Shown here one piece after another: positions 1 to 17,800 of a stretch of 64,000 bases of DNA (positions are counted from its first letter, which is position 1; each line of letters opens with the position of its first letter). This stretch comes from Amaranthus tricolor (lineage: Eukaryota; Streptophyta; Magnoliopsida; Caryophyllales; Amaranthaceae), in NCBI RefSeq assembly GCF_026212465.1, contig NC_080058.1:4803501-4867500 (forward strand), given 5' to 3'. Under the pieces are notes generated by a model. The model ran no database searches. It was not told the DNA's origin and saw only the letters and a list, made by a program, of their open reading frames with translations. Both the position numbers and the translations under genes were made by a program.

Positions 1-405
1 ATGATATAAAAAAAGAACGAAATGTGTGGATGAAAAAAAAAAAGAAAGTGGGGGGACCATTTACATAATAGGAAATGTGTCAAATTAAGTGGGATAGACA
101 AAAGTTAAAAATTGTAGCAAACAAAGCCCCCATATATCTCAACATAATTAACAGAAAGTTAAACTTTCAATAGCTTGCTAGAAACAGACTGGTAACACAA
201 TCGATGTAGGTGACAGTTGACACCACCGGAACCATTCCATTTCAGTCCCTAAAGGTACAATAGTTCTTCATAATATTATGATCAAAAGATTAGGATTTGG
301 AGTAGTGGGGGAGGGGTGTAAAGATTCTCTCAAATGTAGCACACAATTTAATAATTATTTAGGTACAAGCATCCGCAAGTTATAATATGCAAGCAAAGGA
401 CTTAC

Positions 406-5460
<5,055 letters not shown>

Positions 5461-6065
5461 AATAATGGCAAAGACCAACATATATATTTATATACTTTTT
5501 CTTATCTATATCTATCTATACTTAATATACCTAAACAAAATCAAAAGAGTATCTTATCGACAAGCGTCAAGCTATAGTTGAAAATTTTTCCCGCTTAAAT
5601 AATCTAGTTATAATAGTCAATTTCATCATTAATTCAAGTAATAGCATAAATCTTATATTTAGACATATACCGTAAAATAATATCAATCAATTAAATAATT
5701 TGAAGGAATATTATAAAAATGATATAAAAATATAAAAGAAAAAATATTAGCTAATATGGTAAGGAAATAATAGAAATATTAAAGCTTTACTCGCATATTT
5801 TGAAAAATAGCAACTAATAAGATAATGAAAAATACCATGCTAATTTAGGAAAACAAAGAGCCAATATTCAATTCTAACCTATGAAATTAGTTTTATTTGA
5901 CAAAGTTTAATGAGTTTGTCATTTATTATTTTTCAACTATTTTATTATATTGTATGATAAGTGATTCAAATTAAAAAAAATTGGTTTTTCATATAAAAAT
6001 AAATGTTGAATGTTGTCACGATATATATAATGTCGTATTACATAATTTATATCTTCAAAAGGTGT

Positions 6066-6720
6066 CACTACAAAAAAAGTTGCATTTTCCCACGCTTAGA
6101 AAGGTTATTTCCCACGCTTCTTTGTGAGGCTAAATTAATTCTCCACGTTTAATCAAGTGTGGGTTAATAAGCGTGGATAAATCCACATTCAGTCACGCTT
6201 ATAAGTGTGGGGAAATGTACTTTCAGCTAACTTATAAGCGCGGGGACATTATCCTCACCTATAGGCGTAGGGAAATCAATTACATTTCTTTTGATTTCTA
6301 AACTGTATTTTCATACTTATAAGCGTGGGTAATGTAAATGGCAACTACTTTTAAAACTAATTTTGGCGGAAAAATTTATAATATTAATTTTTTTATAGTA
6401 ATAATAATAATAATAATAATAAATTAATATCAATAATTAAAAAAATGGAGTCCAAATATAGATAATGCATATGTTTTCATTTCAAAACATAAATATATAT
6501 AAATATATATTAAGTTCACAAATTGTCAATCGTAACAAATAAAATATCTAAAAATATTGTTGTCATGATTTTACAATACAAAACTAAAAACTAATGTAAA
6601 ACGTCTTCATTTATAACTGCTTTTGAATGCTTGTATCTAGTACTTGTGATTGTTGTACACGTTCCTTGGTGGCCACCTAAACACAGAGTAATATTTTATT
6701 TTTTTTAGTTTCGTTAGAAA

Positions 6721-6788
<68 letters not shown>

Positions 6789-8976
6789 ACAACAGTAAAT
6801 ATGAATGAAACTTGTTTTTCTATACTTTGTAATTTGACGCACAACTTATCTAGCATTTGTACATTAGCTCCTTTGCTCTCGCTCATTGCCTGAAGTTATA
6901 AAATAAAGATTAAAGAATCATCAATGCAAATAAAGTAATTACGAAATGTGATAAATGTTACATGATATATCATGCCAAGTAGAAAAAAAAAGTATAAGTT
7001 GACTATTCAGATTTAGGGATTCATAAGTTCAAATTACACATGTTTGTATGAATTTCAATTGAGAAAAAAAGAACTATAAAAACACCTGCAGGCTGCAACA
7101 ATTTAAGTTTGTTCTGGAGTTTATGTTAGAAACATATTCCAAAAGCAAGCCACCAAGAAACCGGGTGTATCTAAGAGAACATACAAGATGACATTCGTTG
7201 GATGAAGTAAGCACAACAGTAGAAGAATGAATCTGTAATTCAGTTTCTAAGCATGGTGTCAACAACACCAATGGCCTCAAATACGTTTGTTTTAAGATCT
7301 TGATTCCTGAAAATTAAGGAATATCATCAAGGATGTTTCTAATCATAATTGAAAGCACAACATACTCCTAGCCCCTAGGCTAAACAACAAAATTCTAGTG
7401 TTGCATTTAGTTATCATCTCTATTCTCTACCTTCTGTTTGAGACTTTACTTAACTAGCCATGTAAATCCTGATGCAGGGCATGCTCTTAACCACTCAGAA
7501 CGAATGTACTCAATGGAAGCTGATGAGGAAGGCACCACAATTAACCCTACTAATGGTGACAAAGGTGGCCTACAACTCTTAATTGATGACATGTTATGTT
7601 TTCCTATCTTTCAAAACTAATTTTGATAGATAACAGCCCAACTATTCTAGTCACTTCAATATGTAGGTTTATATTTTACAATTGATGTTCAAATCACAAA
7701 ACTTACTGTAAACAGTTAATAGCCCACATTATTGATTATCTAAATGTACTTGATAACGAAACTGAGCACAATAGCAGAGAATAAAGGGCCAACGCAAACC
7801 TGACCAAATCGGGTAAATATGAGCATAATTTTTTATTTCTAGCTCCCAAAAACACTTTAAAAATAATAGTGCATACCCACACTTCATTGTGAAACTGCTC
7901 ACAGCAGCACAGGAGGACGCAGCTCCAACCTCATTGAAAGCAAATTGCAGCACATGAGCAGATTGTTTTACAATTAAAATGAATCGTTAGGGAAGGCTAC
8001 ATAGTGATAAACTATCACAGAGAAACAATTATCCATTCAACCAAAAGAATCAATAATGATCTTGGTACAAAACGTAAAAGAACAGTGGACGCTTGGAATC
8101 ATGAACATGACTTCAACTGCACAAAAGCCTCACAAAAGAGACCGAGCCAAGTAGATCGGATTAATCCTTCAAAACCTTTTGAATTCTTTTTCTCTGGACC
8201 TTGTGTGAATAAGCAAAGCCATAACTGTTCACTATAGTCAATGAAAGGATAGTAAAAGAAAGGGGAGACTCCTTCAAACCCTAAAAATTAAAACCCATGT
8301 TTAAAAACCAATTACTGATTGATCTGAACAATAGTCTTTGCATACAAACTCTCCTTGTTTTCCTTTGTTTCACGTACAAATATCAATAGGGTTCCATGAA
8401 TCAACAAACATATTGTGAAGAAACAATTTGAGTCAATCTGAACCTGAAATATCAATAGGGTTCTATGAAACAACAAACTTAATTTCCTCTCAATTTGAAC
8501 ACCCACTTGAAAAAAGTAGCAAAACCCTTGATAAAAATTAGGATTTAACAGCAAAATTGAACAGAAAGAGGAGGGTTTAACAGCAAAATTGAACAGAAAG
8601 AGAATAAATTCAAACCTTAGCAAAGATGATTTGCAAGAATCTTCGATTGGTTTCCATTTTCATTACCTGATTCTAAGTTTCTTTGCTCCATAATTTCGCA
8701 ATCAGAACCTCAAATTAGGGTTGAACGCAACGAAAAATAATGTGGGAAAAAAATAAGGAAGAAGGAGGTGAAGATCGGGGATAATTTCGCTCGATTATTT
8801 CGCACAAAGGGAAAATAGAGATATAGGAGTGTGGAAAGATGAGGGAGCAGCAATGACATTGAGGACAAGGCGTGAAAATAGCAGTTAAGGATTTAAGTTT
8901 TTGCTTTTACATTTGCTCTTACCCACGCATAAAAGTGTGGTTATTTTCCCACGCTTAGTAAGCGTGGGTAGATGCG
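6066..8976. mobile_element. CACTA (EnSpm/CMC) element, non-autonomous, right tip deleted
   Basis: The left end reads CACTACAAAAAAAGTTGC, a typical CACTA terminus, followed by subterminal repeats of CCCACGCTT and its complement AAGCGTGGG (for example near 6089, 6111, 6170 and 6322). The right end carries the same repeats inverted (8921-8976), and TAAGCGTGGG-AGATGC matches the reverse of the left end. The outermost bases of the right terminus (reverse complement of CACTACAAAAAAA) are absent. The element interrupts a Helitron copy whose uninterrupted homologue is near 9890-9905. Short minus-strand ORFs inside (6839-6895, 8312-8623) are not recognised. No transposase DDE domain is visible, and an (AT)n run occupies 6724-6785. 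Confidence 0.75.
6724..6785. repeat. (AT)n microsatellite inside the CACTA element
   Basis: About 30 uninterrupted AT dinucleotides, likely length-polymorphic. Confidence 0.98.
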
Positions 8977-11237
8977 TCTCAATCGTCATACATAACCTTC
9001 ATTTAATTACTCAATTAGCAAAATTTTCCTACACTACTATATCCATCGATAATATTATCTATAAAATATCTTCCCTTATGTCATCAAAAATACACAAAAT
9101 ACTAATGAGTTAAAAAATTAAGATATTATATTAAATTAGTGTAAATCTTAATAGAGCCTTTAATTCTACAACCTTAGTAATTTACTGGATCACATGAAAA
9201 AAATTATATCACTAATACTCTATTGATATAAAGAAAATACAATTTTATTTGACCATTAATTTAAATTTACATAAAAGAAAAAGATTACTTAAATATTAAT
9301 TACTTTTGTTGTGTTCTAAGTTTTTAAATTTTGTTTTAAGTTTCTAAATTATTGTTGTGTCAAACGTGTATTTTAACTTATTATATGATATCTATCTATC
9401 TATACTTACATATTAAAAGAGAAATTAAAAAAGTATCTTATTGACATGTGTCAAGCTATGGTTGAAATTTTTCCCACCTAATTGATCAGGTCATAATAGT
9501 CAATTGCATACTAAATTCAATTAATAGAATAAGTTTTATATTTAGACATATACCATACTAAAATATCAATCAATCAAATAATTTTAATGAAATTATAGAA
9601 GAATACTAAAGATTGAGTTGCACAATTTTGAAAATTATCAGCTAATAAGGTAAGGAAAAATATCATGTTAATTTAGGATAATAAAGTGCCAAGTAATCAA
9701 TTCTAACCTATTTAATAAATTCTTTTGGAAAAATTTTAAGAGTTTGTCATTTGTCATTTTTCAACTATTTTATTAATATTGTATGATACGTGATTCAAAC
9801 CAAAAAAAATATGTGTTTTTCATATAAAAAGAAATGTTGAATGTTGTCACGCTATATATAATGTCATATTAAATAATATATATCTTCAAAAGGTGTAAGT
9901 ATTCTCAATCGTCGTACATACGTTTTATTTAATTACTCGATCAACAAAATTTTCCTACACTACTACATCTATCGAAAATATCATTTATAAAAGATCTTCC
10001 CTTAAATCATCAAAATTTACAAAAGCACTCAATATTTTAAAAAATTAAGATATTATATATTATATTATATATATATATATACAAAATTACACATAGAAGT
10101 ATATATTCAAAAGATTTAATTGTGATTACTATAATACTCGACATTACATGCATAAGAAAATGCAAAGTGATATGTTTAATTTCTCTTACATGTCAAATAT
10201 TATTTTCTCTATATTAATTATTGTAACACCCCAGAATTTCCGACCCCTTAACGAAATCAAAACCGTAAAGGACGGGAGAAAATTCGGGTGTTACATAAAA
10301 GAAAAAGGAAGAGAATTAAGATAAACGTTAAATATTAACTTTAAAAAGGTGAGTGGAAATTTTGGCAGCATCTCTTCTAAAAATCGAACATGCGGTAGAA
10401 CAATTAGCACAATAAAACATTAAACTAATCTAAGACATCATTGCCTTTAAAATCTCACATAACAACGGGATGATTCGTCGTTGGCATCTCAAATCAACAT
10501 GCCAAGCATGGATCGTGGTTCCAGTGTCGACGTTTGCGTTTTAAAAAGACTTAACTCCTTAAAACCATACAGAGTTATAAACTACGCAACAGAAATACAA
10601 ATATACGAGGGAGGACACAAGGCCTCATAACAAAACATATACAACCAAAGTTTACAAAAGATAACCAAAGCTACAAAATCGAAAGATAGCGGTATGATAC
10701 AGGTTATGCTTCGCCCTCATCACTCTCCCCCAATGCAATGCAATGTAAAAGAAATTCCAGCACCTGCTACGCCTGCCTATGATCCTCCTGCTGCTCGACA
10801 TTAGACCAAAAGCCAATGTGTCATAGCAGGACAATCATAGAAAGTCATCAACAATCAAACATAAACACAAACACGTACACGTCAGTAACTAGCATCAAAT
10901 ATAATAAGGCCAACTACTAGATAGCATTATATCATAAAACAACATAAGATGATTTCAAAAAACGCAAGCACAAATAGTAACCGTTATCGGTCACTTATAC
11001 TTCTTAATTTCATTACGTGCTTTCCAACCTGAACCATCTGTTCTTGGGTAGAATGCAGGTCTTCACACTCCTCTTTTCAAACATTAACTCTTGCAAAACA
11101 CGTATAGTATCAACTCGACCAAGGCATTAATAGAATACCTAACACATGACCTTATAGAGCTTGTCTATCTTAAGGTAAGTGTGATCATAGTCTGTAATAC
11201 CCTTGAGGTAACTTAACTTAGGCACACTTCTCACTAA

Positions 11238-11407
11238 CATAAACTATTCTATCAATAAGTAGATGTTCTATCAATGAGTAAATATTCTATCAAAAAGTAA
11301 ACTTTCTATCAATGTGTAAGCTTTCTATCAAAGAATGAACCTTCTATCATTAAATAACTTTCGATCAATGAATAAATTTTCTATCACTGAATAACTTTCT
11401 ATCAGTG
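11238..11407 (+). repeat. Minisatellite, unit about 18-20 bp
   Basis: About nine degenerate copies of a unit like TTCTATCAATGAGTAAA stand head to tail, with variable third-quarter bases. It lies within the TGTAACAC repeat. Confidence 0.85.
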
Positions 11408-11438
11408 GATTCTTCTCTATTTCCTGGCATAGTGACAC

Positions 11439-11690
11439 GGCCAAGGGCGTTATCGGCCATCCGGCGCCCATGGCAAAGTATGAGCTCATGCCCCCCTTCA
11501 GCTGACCTTCTCGGGTCCTACCTTCGGGAAAAACTAACACACTGGGGTTCTAAACCAGTGAAGAGGCCACCATATTGGGGTTTGCAAGGCCCGCATGGTA
11601 ACACCTCGGTCAAGGGGCGATATCGGCCATCTGGGCCTCTGGCGCCCAGTGACCCAAGCATGCTCATACCTCCCTTACGGTGGTCCCGTT
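11439..11690 (+). repeat. Imperfect direct repeat (GGCCAAGGGCGTTATCGGCC type)
   Basis: Two related GC-rich blocks (about 11438-11505 and 11603-11675) share CGGCCA/GGTCAAGGGCG, ATCGGCCATC, GGCGCCCA and GCTCATRCC. They lie inside the TGTAACAC repeat. Small ORFs here on both strands are not credible genes. Confidence 0.6.
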
Positions 11691-13397
11691 GAACCTCACC
11701 TAGGAGATTACTAAATCAACCGGACATAATTCAGTTGAGTCACACCAGCTAATCATAATCTAATACTTTATCAGATGGGAATAACTTTCACTTTCGACTA
11801 ATAATGAGTGCCCTGGGATAGCAGCACGCCAAAACCCATTGAGCCACTCATCAAAATATGAAATTTACCTCTAAAGGAGTCATTCTAACTTCAAGTAAGG
11901 CATAATCCAATTCTTAAATAGATAAGGGGGTAGTTCTCGCCCTCTATTAACACTCTCATTCTCTAAAATATTCTAAGCGCAAGAATTTCATAGTCGATAG
12001 CTCTTCATATAAAGTGTACTCAGTCACTGGTACCTCATAGTTTCGATACAATGCATACTATCACAATAAACAATAATGTCTTAAAGCAAATTGCATATAA
12101 GGGTTAGTTACTGCTTGTACGTACCTGTAAGCGTCACTGCACGATCAAAAGTCACAAAATCACCCGACTAAGGCTCTACTGTCCTCTTACAAAATGGGCA
12201 CCTTTATAAGTTATGAGTAGAACTAATAAGTTCCCTTATCTACTTTGCGATACCAACCTAAATACCAAAGTAACCGCTATCACCCATTCAACATGAGTCA
12301 CGCACACAACTCATTCAATACAAGTCAAAATCATTAACTCAACACAACATAAGTCTTTCCATCAATTTAAAGTAGAAGTATGTGTGAATCGTTTCTTTAC
12401 ATTTTTGAGCATATCGGCTCGCGTTACCCAAAAACAACTAATCACAACTAAATCTTACAATTTTAATATAACATTAATATAATGATAAGGCAAATCTTAG
12501 AGTTATCATATCGGGATATCATTTGTTACATTCTCCGAAGCTATTAAGAACTATAGTCAAAACAACACAACAATTAACTTTAGCAACCATCGACGATAAG
12601 TTGACATTGTGCTCTTGGCTTACTAATATCATGTATCTATAACTTCAATAACAACCTAATAAGGGTATTTGTAATTCACAACAATCAAACCACAACAATT
12701 AGTAGCTATTATTCTCAATTTAATCAATCAAAATCACTTTCATAGTCAACTAACATCATCACCATCACTAATTATTCACAATAATAACTAATCGACCAAA
12801 TCTTAAAACAACTTTTAAAGTTATTTAATCAATCTTCACCAAAATATAGTATAAAACACACATTATCAGTAATTTCATCTTTAAATCCAAGCCCTAATCG
12901 TTTTGTGTTCAAAGATAACATATTTAATTACTACCCATACTAAGATTCGAAGAAACTAATACAAAATCAACACACAACCCATAATTTCAAATAACACTTC
13001 AAACCCTAAGTCATAAACATGTTTAATTCATCAATCAAATTCTTACCCACAAAAAGATTCAATGAAATTAACACAAAACCAACATCAAACTCAATACACT
13101 TAATAAAACTCCAATTAAAACTAGAAATTAGTTAGAGAATAAAAGAGATGGCTTACAATGGAGGAACTAGAAAAGGAAAAGATTGTAGGTGGTTGTTGTG
13201 GAGGTGGAGGACCAAGATGGGGAGTTGGTGGCACTAGGGGCCGCCGGCTGCTGTGAGAGCAACATGCAGCCCTGGTCGCGGCTGGGAACAGGCGACACAG
13301 CCCACTACTGCTCGTGATTGTTCGTGGAGAGGAAGAGGGCCTGCCTTGCTTGGTGGCTGCTCACGGTGGAGGGAAAAAGGCAGGCTGCCTGATGGTG

Positions 13398-13402
13398 GTG
13401 AA
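13398..13402 (+). repeat. Target-site duplication, left copy (GTGAA)
   Basis: Identical to 25725-25729 immediately after the right LTR. Confidence 0.97.
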
Positions 13403-13641
13403 TGATGTGCGTGTTTTATATACTATTTCTTACCATGCCCCCATTGCATTTTCATAGCATTTCTCGCGTATTATGCTTCATTTTTCCATTGGTTTTTATA
13501 CTTGGTTGGAGTGTTTGTTTCCCATCTGTTTTGTAGGAATAAAGCTCTAACTATGCCAGGAATCGACCCTCGGAGCGAGATTTGCAAGTTGAAAGGTCGT
13601 AAGCTACTCGAAGTATCAATTTTGTGCTGACAAAGACACGC

Positions 13642-13892
13642 ACCCGGACGGGTTTCCACATACCCGGCCGGGTCAGCACCCAATACTTAGAAGATTTTTG
13701 AAGAGGCTTTTTGGCAGAAATGCTATCACACGGACCCGGACGGGTTTCCACAGACCCGGCCGGGTGAACCTCTCATACCCGGGCGGGTTTCCTCATACCC
13801 GGCCGGGTCTGTTCCCAAACTTAGAAAATTTTTGGTCTTTGAGATTTGGCTTTGCCTCGTACCCGGGCGGGTTTCCCCAAACCCGGTCGGGT
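13642..13892 (+). promoter_or_regulatory. Paired-palindrome array in the 5' LTR
   Basis: Eight 12-bp sites of the form ACCCGGNCGGGT start at 13642, 13662, 13734, 13754, 13777, 13797, 13861 and 13881. They form four pairs with exactly 20 bp between pair members. In each pair the first site has A or G in the variable position and is followed by TTTCC, and the second is ACCCGGCCGGGT (T variant at 13881). The array lies about 50-300 bp upstream of the LTR TATA box. The function as a protein-binding or methylation-sensitive promoter element is inferred. An equivalent array is in the 3' LTR (24567-24816). Confidence 0.75.
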
Positions 13893-13940
13893 CCAGCGGT
13901 TATTTTTGTAACTTCCGGTAACCTCCGATCTTTTTGGAAG

Positions 13941-13953
13941 GAGATATATATAG
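13941..13953 (+). promoter_or_regulatory. LTR TATA box
   Basis: GATATATATAGC, downstream of the palindrome pairs and upstream of a pyrimidine tract. It is the best TATA candidate in the LTR. Confidence 0.5.
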
Positions 13954-14797
13954 CATTGGAAGGGAATTTTAGGGCACGTTTCTTTCTCTTTTTTTTTTTT
14001 CTTTTCCTTAGGGTTTGGTATCAATGGGGATTTCTATTATTTCTTGCTTTGGAAGATTGTAAATCAACAATCGGAATTTGTAATTTTAATTATATTAAAG
14101 GTATTTCTTTCAATCCTAATTTCTTGTTCTCGTTTATCATCGTTATCTTTGCATGATTATCTCTCCATTAAGTTTAAATTTAATTTCCTCCATGAATTTC
14201 ATTTTTGAATCTCTTGTTAGTTTTAATATGCTTAGTGAGTAGTTTTATTGCTAGGGCTTGGTGAAACTATGCAAAAAGTCATGATTTTTGTTTGATTTTA
14301 GGATTTAAACTTGGTTTGTCTAGGTGATTCAATTGATAGGTTTTGTATTGATTGCATGTTTGGCCAATTTGCAAGTTTTATTCACTCAATTCTATAAGCG
14401 AAAGTTGCGAGTTTGAGTGAAAGATTTCCTTCTTTGAACAGTTAAGCTTTAATCGCGATAGCTTCTTTTATTGTTTGATTGTCGAATTTGTTTGCGAGAG
14501 CAACACATTCCTTCGCCTATATTCATTCCTATCCCAATTATTGTTCATGAATCATGATCGATGCATAGTGAATCCTTCTTAGCCCTAGGTTTTTAATTAT
14601 TGAATTTCATTCATCTCTTGTTTTTGCATTATATTAGATAAACAAAAAAAATCCAACATTTGATTGTTAGCGTTAGTGAACTTGGTTCAAATTGTGATTT
14701 TACTTGTCCTTCCACAGTGGTTCGACCCTACTTACCCAACTATACTAGTTAGGTGAATTAGGAATTATTTTTGGTAGCAAAACGACCTATCAAAAAT

Positions 14798-14814
14798 TGG
14801 CGCCGTTGCCGGGG
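14798..14814 (+). other. Primer binding site (tRNA-Asp type)
   Basis: TGGCGCCGTTGCCGGGG begins five bases after the 5' LTR end. It is complementary to the 3' end of plant tRNA-Asp, the usual primer of Athila elements. Confidence 0.93.
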
Positions 14815-14847
14815 AGGGGCAACAGTTTTGCTTTTTGAATTTAGCGT

Positions 14848-17800
14848 TTGCTTTTGCTAACCCACTCGAGGAACAACTGTTCTTCGAGCGTATTTACGTT
14901 TGTTCTAGTGTTTTTGTGCATGACCAGGAGTACCAACAAGCAACCTTTGCTTTTTGATCCTGAGGTTGAGGCAACTGCTCGTAGAACACACGCAAGTGCA
15001 AAGAAAAGGAGAGCGGAGGCTCGTAAACAAGCTAAACAAGCCTCTCAATCTCTTGACATGGCGGCTCAGGCTCCCGAGAGAACTCTTAGGCAGTCTACAC
15101 AGCCCAAGGCTAGCAATGTTACCGCGGGGATTAGGATGCCGACTACTAATGCTGGAAACTTTGACATCAAATCCCATGTTATGAATATGATCACAGGAAA
15201 TCAGTTCTATGGTCTTGACAATGAAGAACCCGTTGATCATCTGCAGAAATTCCTTCAAGCATGTTCTCTACAAAAGATTACTGGGATGACTGACGACGAG
15301 CTCTACTTATACCTTTTTCGTTTCTCTTTGGCGGGCAAGGCTCAACGTTGGTATAACTCTCTTCCCAACACCATCACTACTTGGGCGCAATTGTCTGATG
15401 CTTTCTTAGTGAAGTATTATCCCGGTTATAAGACTCACGACTACAGAGTTAAGCTCTATAGTTTCTCACAAGATGCGGGGGAAACTTTTCATGATGCGTG
15501 GGAGAGATTCAAAGATTACCAATATATGTGCCCACATCACGGTATTGAGAAGGAATTTCTTATGCAATCATTTTATAATGGTCTTGATAATGAGACTAAG
15601 AGGATGGTAGATGGTGCGGCTGGCGGCTCTTTCATGAACAAACAAACTTCTGAGGCTATTTCACTCTTGGATACTCTTGCTGAAAATCAATGGAATAGCT
15701 CATCTAGGCGCGCAGCTCAAGCACCAAGGAAGGGGAAACATGAAGTTGAAACCTATTCCCTTCTATCATCACAAATTTCAGCTTTGAATGAGAAGATCGA
15801 TGGGATGCGCATGAATGCTAATACATCTATGCCCGTCAATGCTATGGCTACCTCTAGCCAAGGTGGAGTTGCTTGTGATTATTGCGGTGTACATGGTCAT
15901 TCTCTAATGGAGTGTTCTGTAAATCCCAATGGAGCTATGGGAGTGCCAGAGCAAGTCAATGCATTTCAAGCTCGTCCTCCTTTCAACAACAATAGCTACT
16001 ATCCTGGAGTTCGAAATCATCCTAACTTGTCATATCGCAGCAATAATGTGTTAAATCCTCAACAACAACACTATCCACCACAAGCACCACAACAACAATA
16101 TGGGCAACATCAGCAATATCAGCCCAATCAAGGACCACCCGGTTTCCAAAGGCCTCCTCAAGGCCATCAACAGCAGCAATTTCAGAACCAACAACCCCAA
16201 TCCGAATTAGGGGAACTGAAAACCATGATGGCTCAAATGGCCAAACAGCTCGAGCAACTCAGTACTCATAATAAGATGCTTGAAACTCAAGTCGCTCAAT
16301 TAGCTGCATCTAGCTCCTCTAGACAGGCTGGAGCATTACCTGGCCAACCCACTCAACCACATGGAAAGGAGACCGCCAATGCAATCACTACAAGAAGCGG
16401 GATGAGTTATGATAAGCCACCCATGCCTCAAGAGGGAGAGTCAAACTCGAAAGATGAGAGCACTTCTGAAACGATTACTAATGAAGCATCTTCTGAGGCA
16501 GTGCAAGAGAAGGAGAAAGCGAAAGATGAGGCATTGCAAGTGCCTCCCATCAAACTTCCTTTTCCCAACCGCCAAGTGAAGCACAAACTCGACAAGCAGT
16601 TCGGTAAGTTCTTGGAGGTAGTGAAGAATTTGCAGGTAACAGTTCCTTTTACTGAATTAATCACACAAGTGCCTGCTTATGCTAAATTCATGAAAGACAT
16701 ATTGACTAGGAAAAGAGCTTTTAGTGAAGTAGAAACAGTTGCTTTTACTGAACAATGCAGTGCTTTGCTACAAAATAAATCCCCTCCAAAACTGAAAGAT
16801 CCTGGTAGTTTTTCCATCCCCTGTCACATTGGAACATTGTTTATTGATAAAGCTTTATGTGATTTAGGAGCTAGTGTCAGTGTGATGCCTTTTTCTGTCT
16901 GTTCTAAATTGAAAATGGGTGATCTAAAAGTTACTAACATTACTTTACAAATGGCCGACCGTTCTGTTAAATATCCTTTGGGTATTTTAGAGGACGTCCC
17001 TGTCAGGGTAGGTAAGTTTTATATTCCTGTTGATTTTGTTGTTCTTGACATGGAGGAAGATCGACAAATTCCTATTATTTTAGGAAGACCTTTCCTTCAT
17101 ACGGCAGGAGCAGTAATTGATGTGAAAAATGGTAGACTTACACTTTCTGTGGGGGACGACAATGTAACTTTCAATTTGAGCAATGCTTTGAAAAGTCCCA
17201 TGCTTGAGGAAAAATGCTATGCTATTGATGTAGTTGATGTGATTTGTTATGATAACTTGCCCCTAACTCTTATGAAAGATCCTTTGGAGGCCGTTCTTTG
17301 TCTTGAATCTTCTATAGGTGATGCTAGCATTTGGAAGACTGAAGTTGATGCTATTGAACAAGCTCTTTGTAATGAAGAGCTTAGTCACAGCGAGAGCAAG
17401 AGAGTGCAGAGGTTAGTTCGGCCTATATGCCAAGTTGAAGTAAAGAAGCCTGAACTAAAACCTCTCCCTTCACATCTTAGGTATGTTTTTCTTGATGAGA
17501 AAGAGCTCCATCCTGTCATCGTCAGCACTACACTCAATGATGCCCAACTTTCCCAACTTTTGGATGTTCTGAAAACTCATAAGAAGGCCATTGGGTATAG
17601 TGTTGATGATTTGAAAGGTATTAGTCCCGACTTTTGCATGCATAGGATTCATTTAGAAGAAGGTCATAAGCCTTGTATTCAACCACAAAGGCGCTTAAAC
17701 CCCAACATGCAAGAAGTAGTGAAAAGTGAGGTTTTGAAACTGCTTGACGCAGGCATTATTTTTCCTATAGCTGCATCTAAGTGGGTAAGTCCTGTGCAAG

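Larger units (their letters stand above)
5515..9120 (+). mobile_element. Helitron 5'-end copy, interrupted by a CACTA element
   Basis: Sequence from TCTATACTTA at 5515 to 6065, resuming at 8977-9120, aligns with 9399-10040, a second Helitron 5' segment. Shared blocks include the CAAGC-TATGGTTGAAA region and ATGTTGTCAC. The homology begins at a TC preceded by A, as expected for a Helitron left end, although a TCTA microsatellite makes the exact base uncertain. No hairpin-CTAG 3' end belonging to this copy was found. The 6066-8976 interval is a later insertion. The element end lies about 20 bp upstream of the NEK TATA box. Confidence 0.6.
13403..14792 (+). repeat. Athila 5' LTR
   Basis: Begins TGATGTGCG and ends GACCTATCA. 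It contains a TATA motif (GATATATATAGC near 13941-13953) preceded by eight GC palindromes between 13642 and 13892. The 152-codon ORF crossing this area is an artefact of the palindrome repeats. Confidence 0.97.

Noticed and set aside
11238..11407. Regular repeat array resembling CRISPR
   Set aside because: Units are degenerate and contiguous without unique spacers, in plant nuclear DNA. It is a minisatellite.
13698..14156. 152-codon ORF in the Athila 5' LTR (and its twin at 24622 and minus-strand partners)
   Set aside because: It is created by repeated ACCCGG/CGGGT palindromes. Repetition in both strands and LTR location show it is not a gene.
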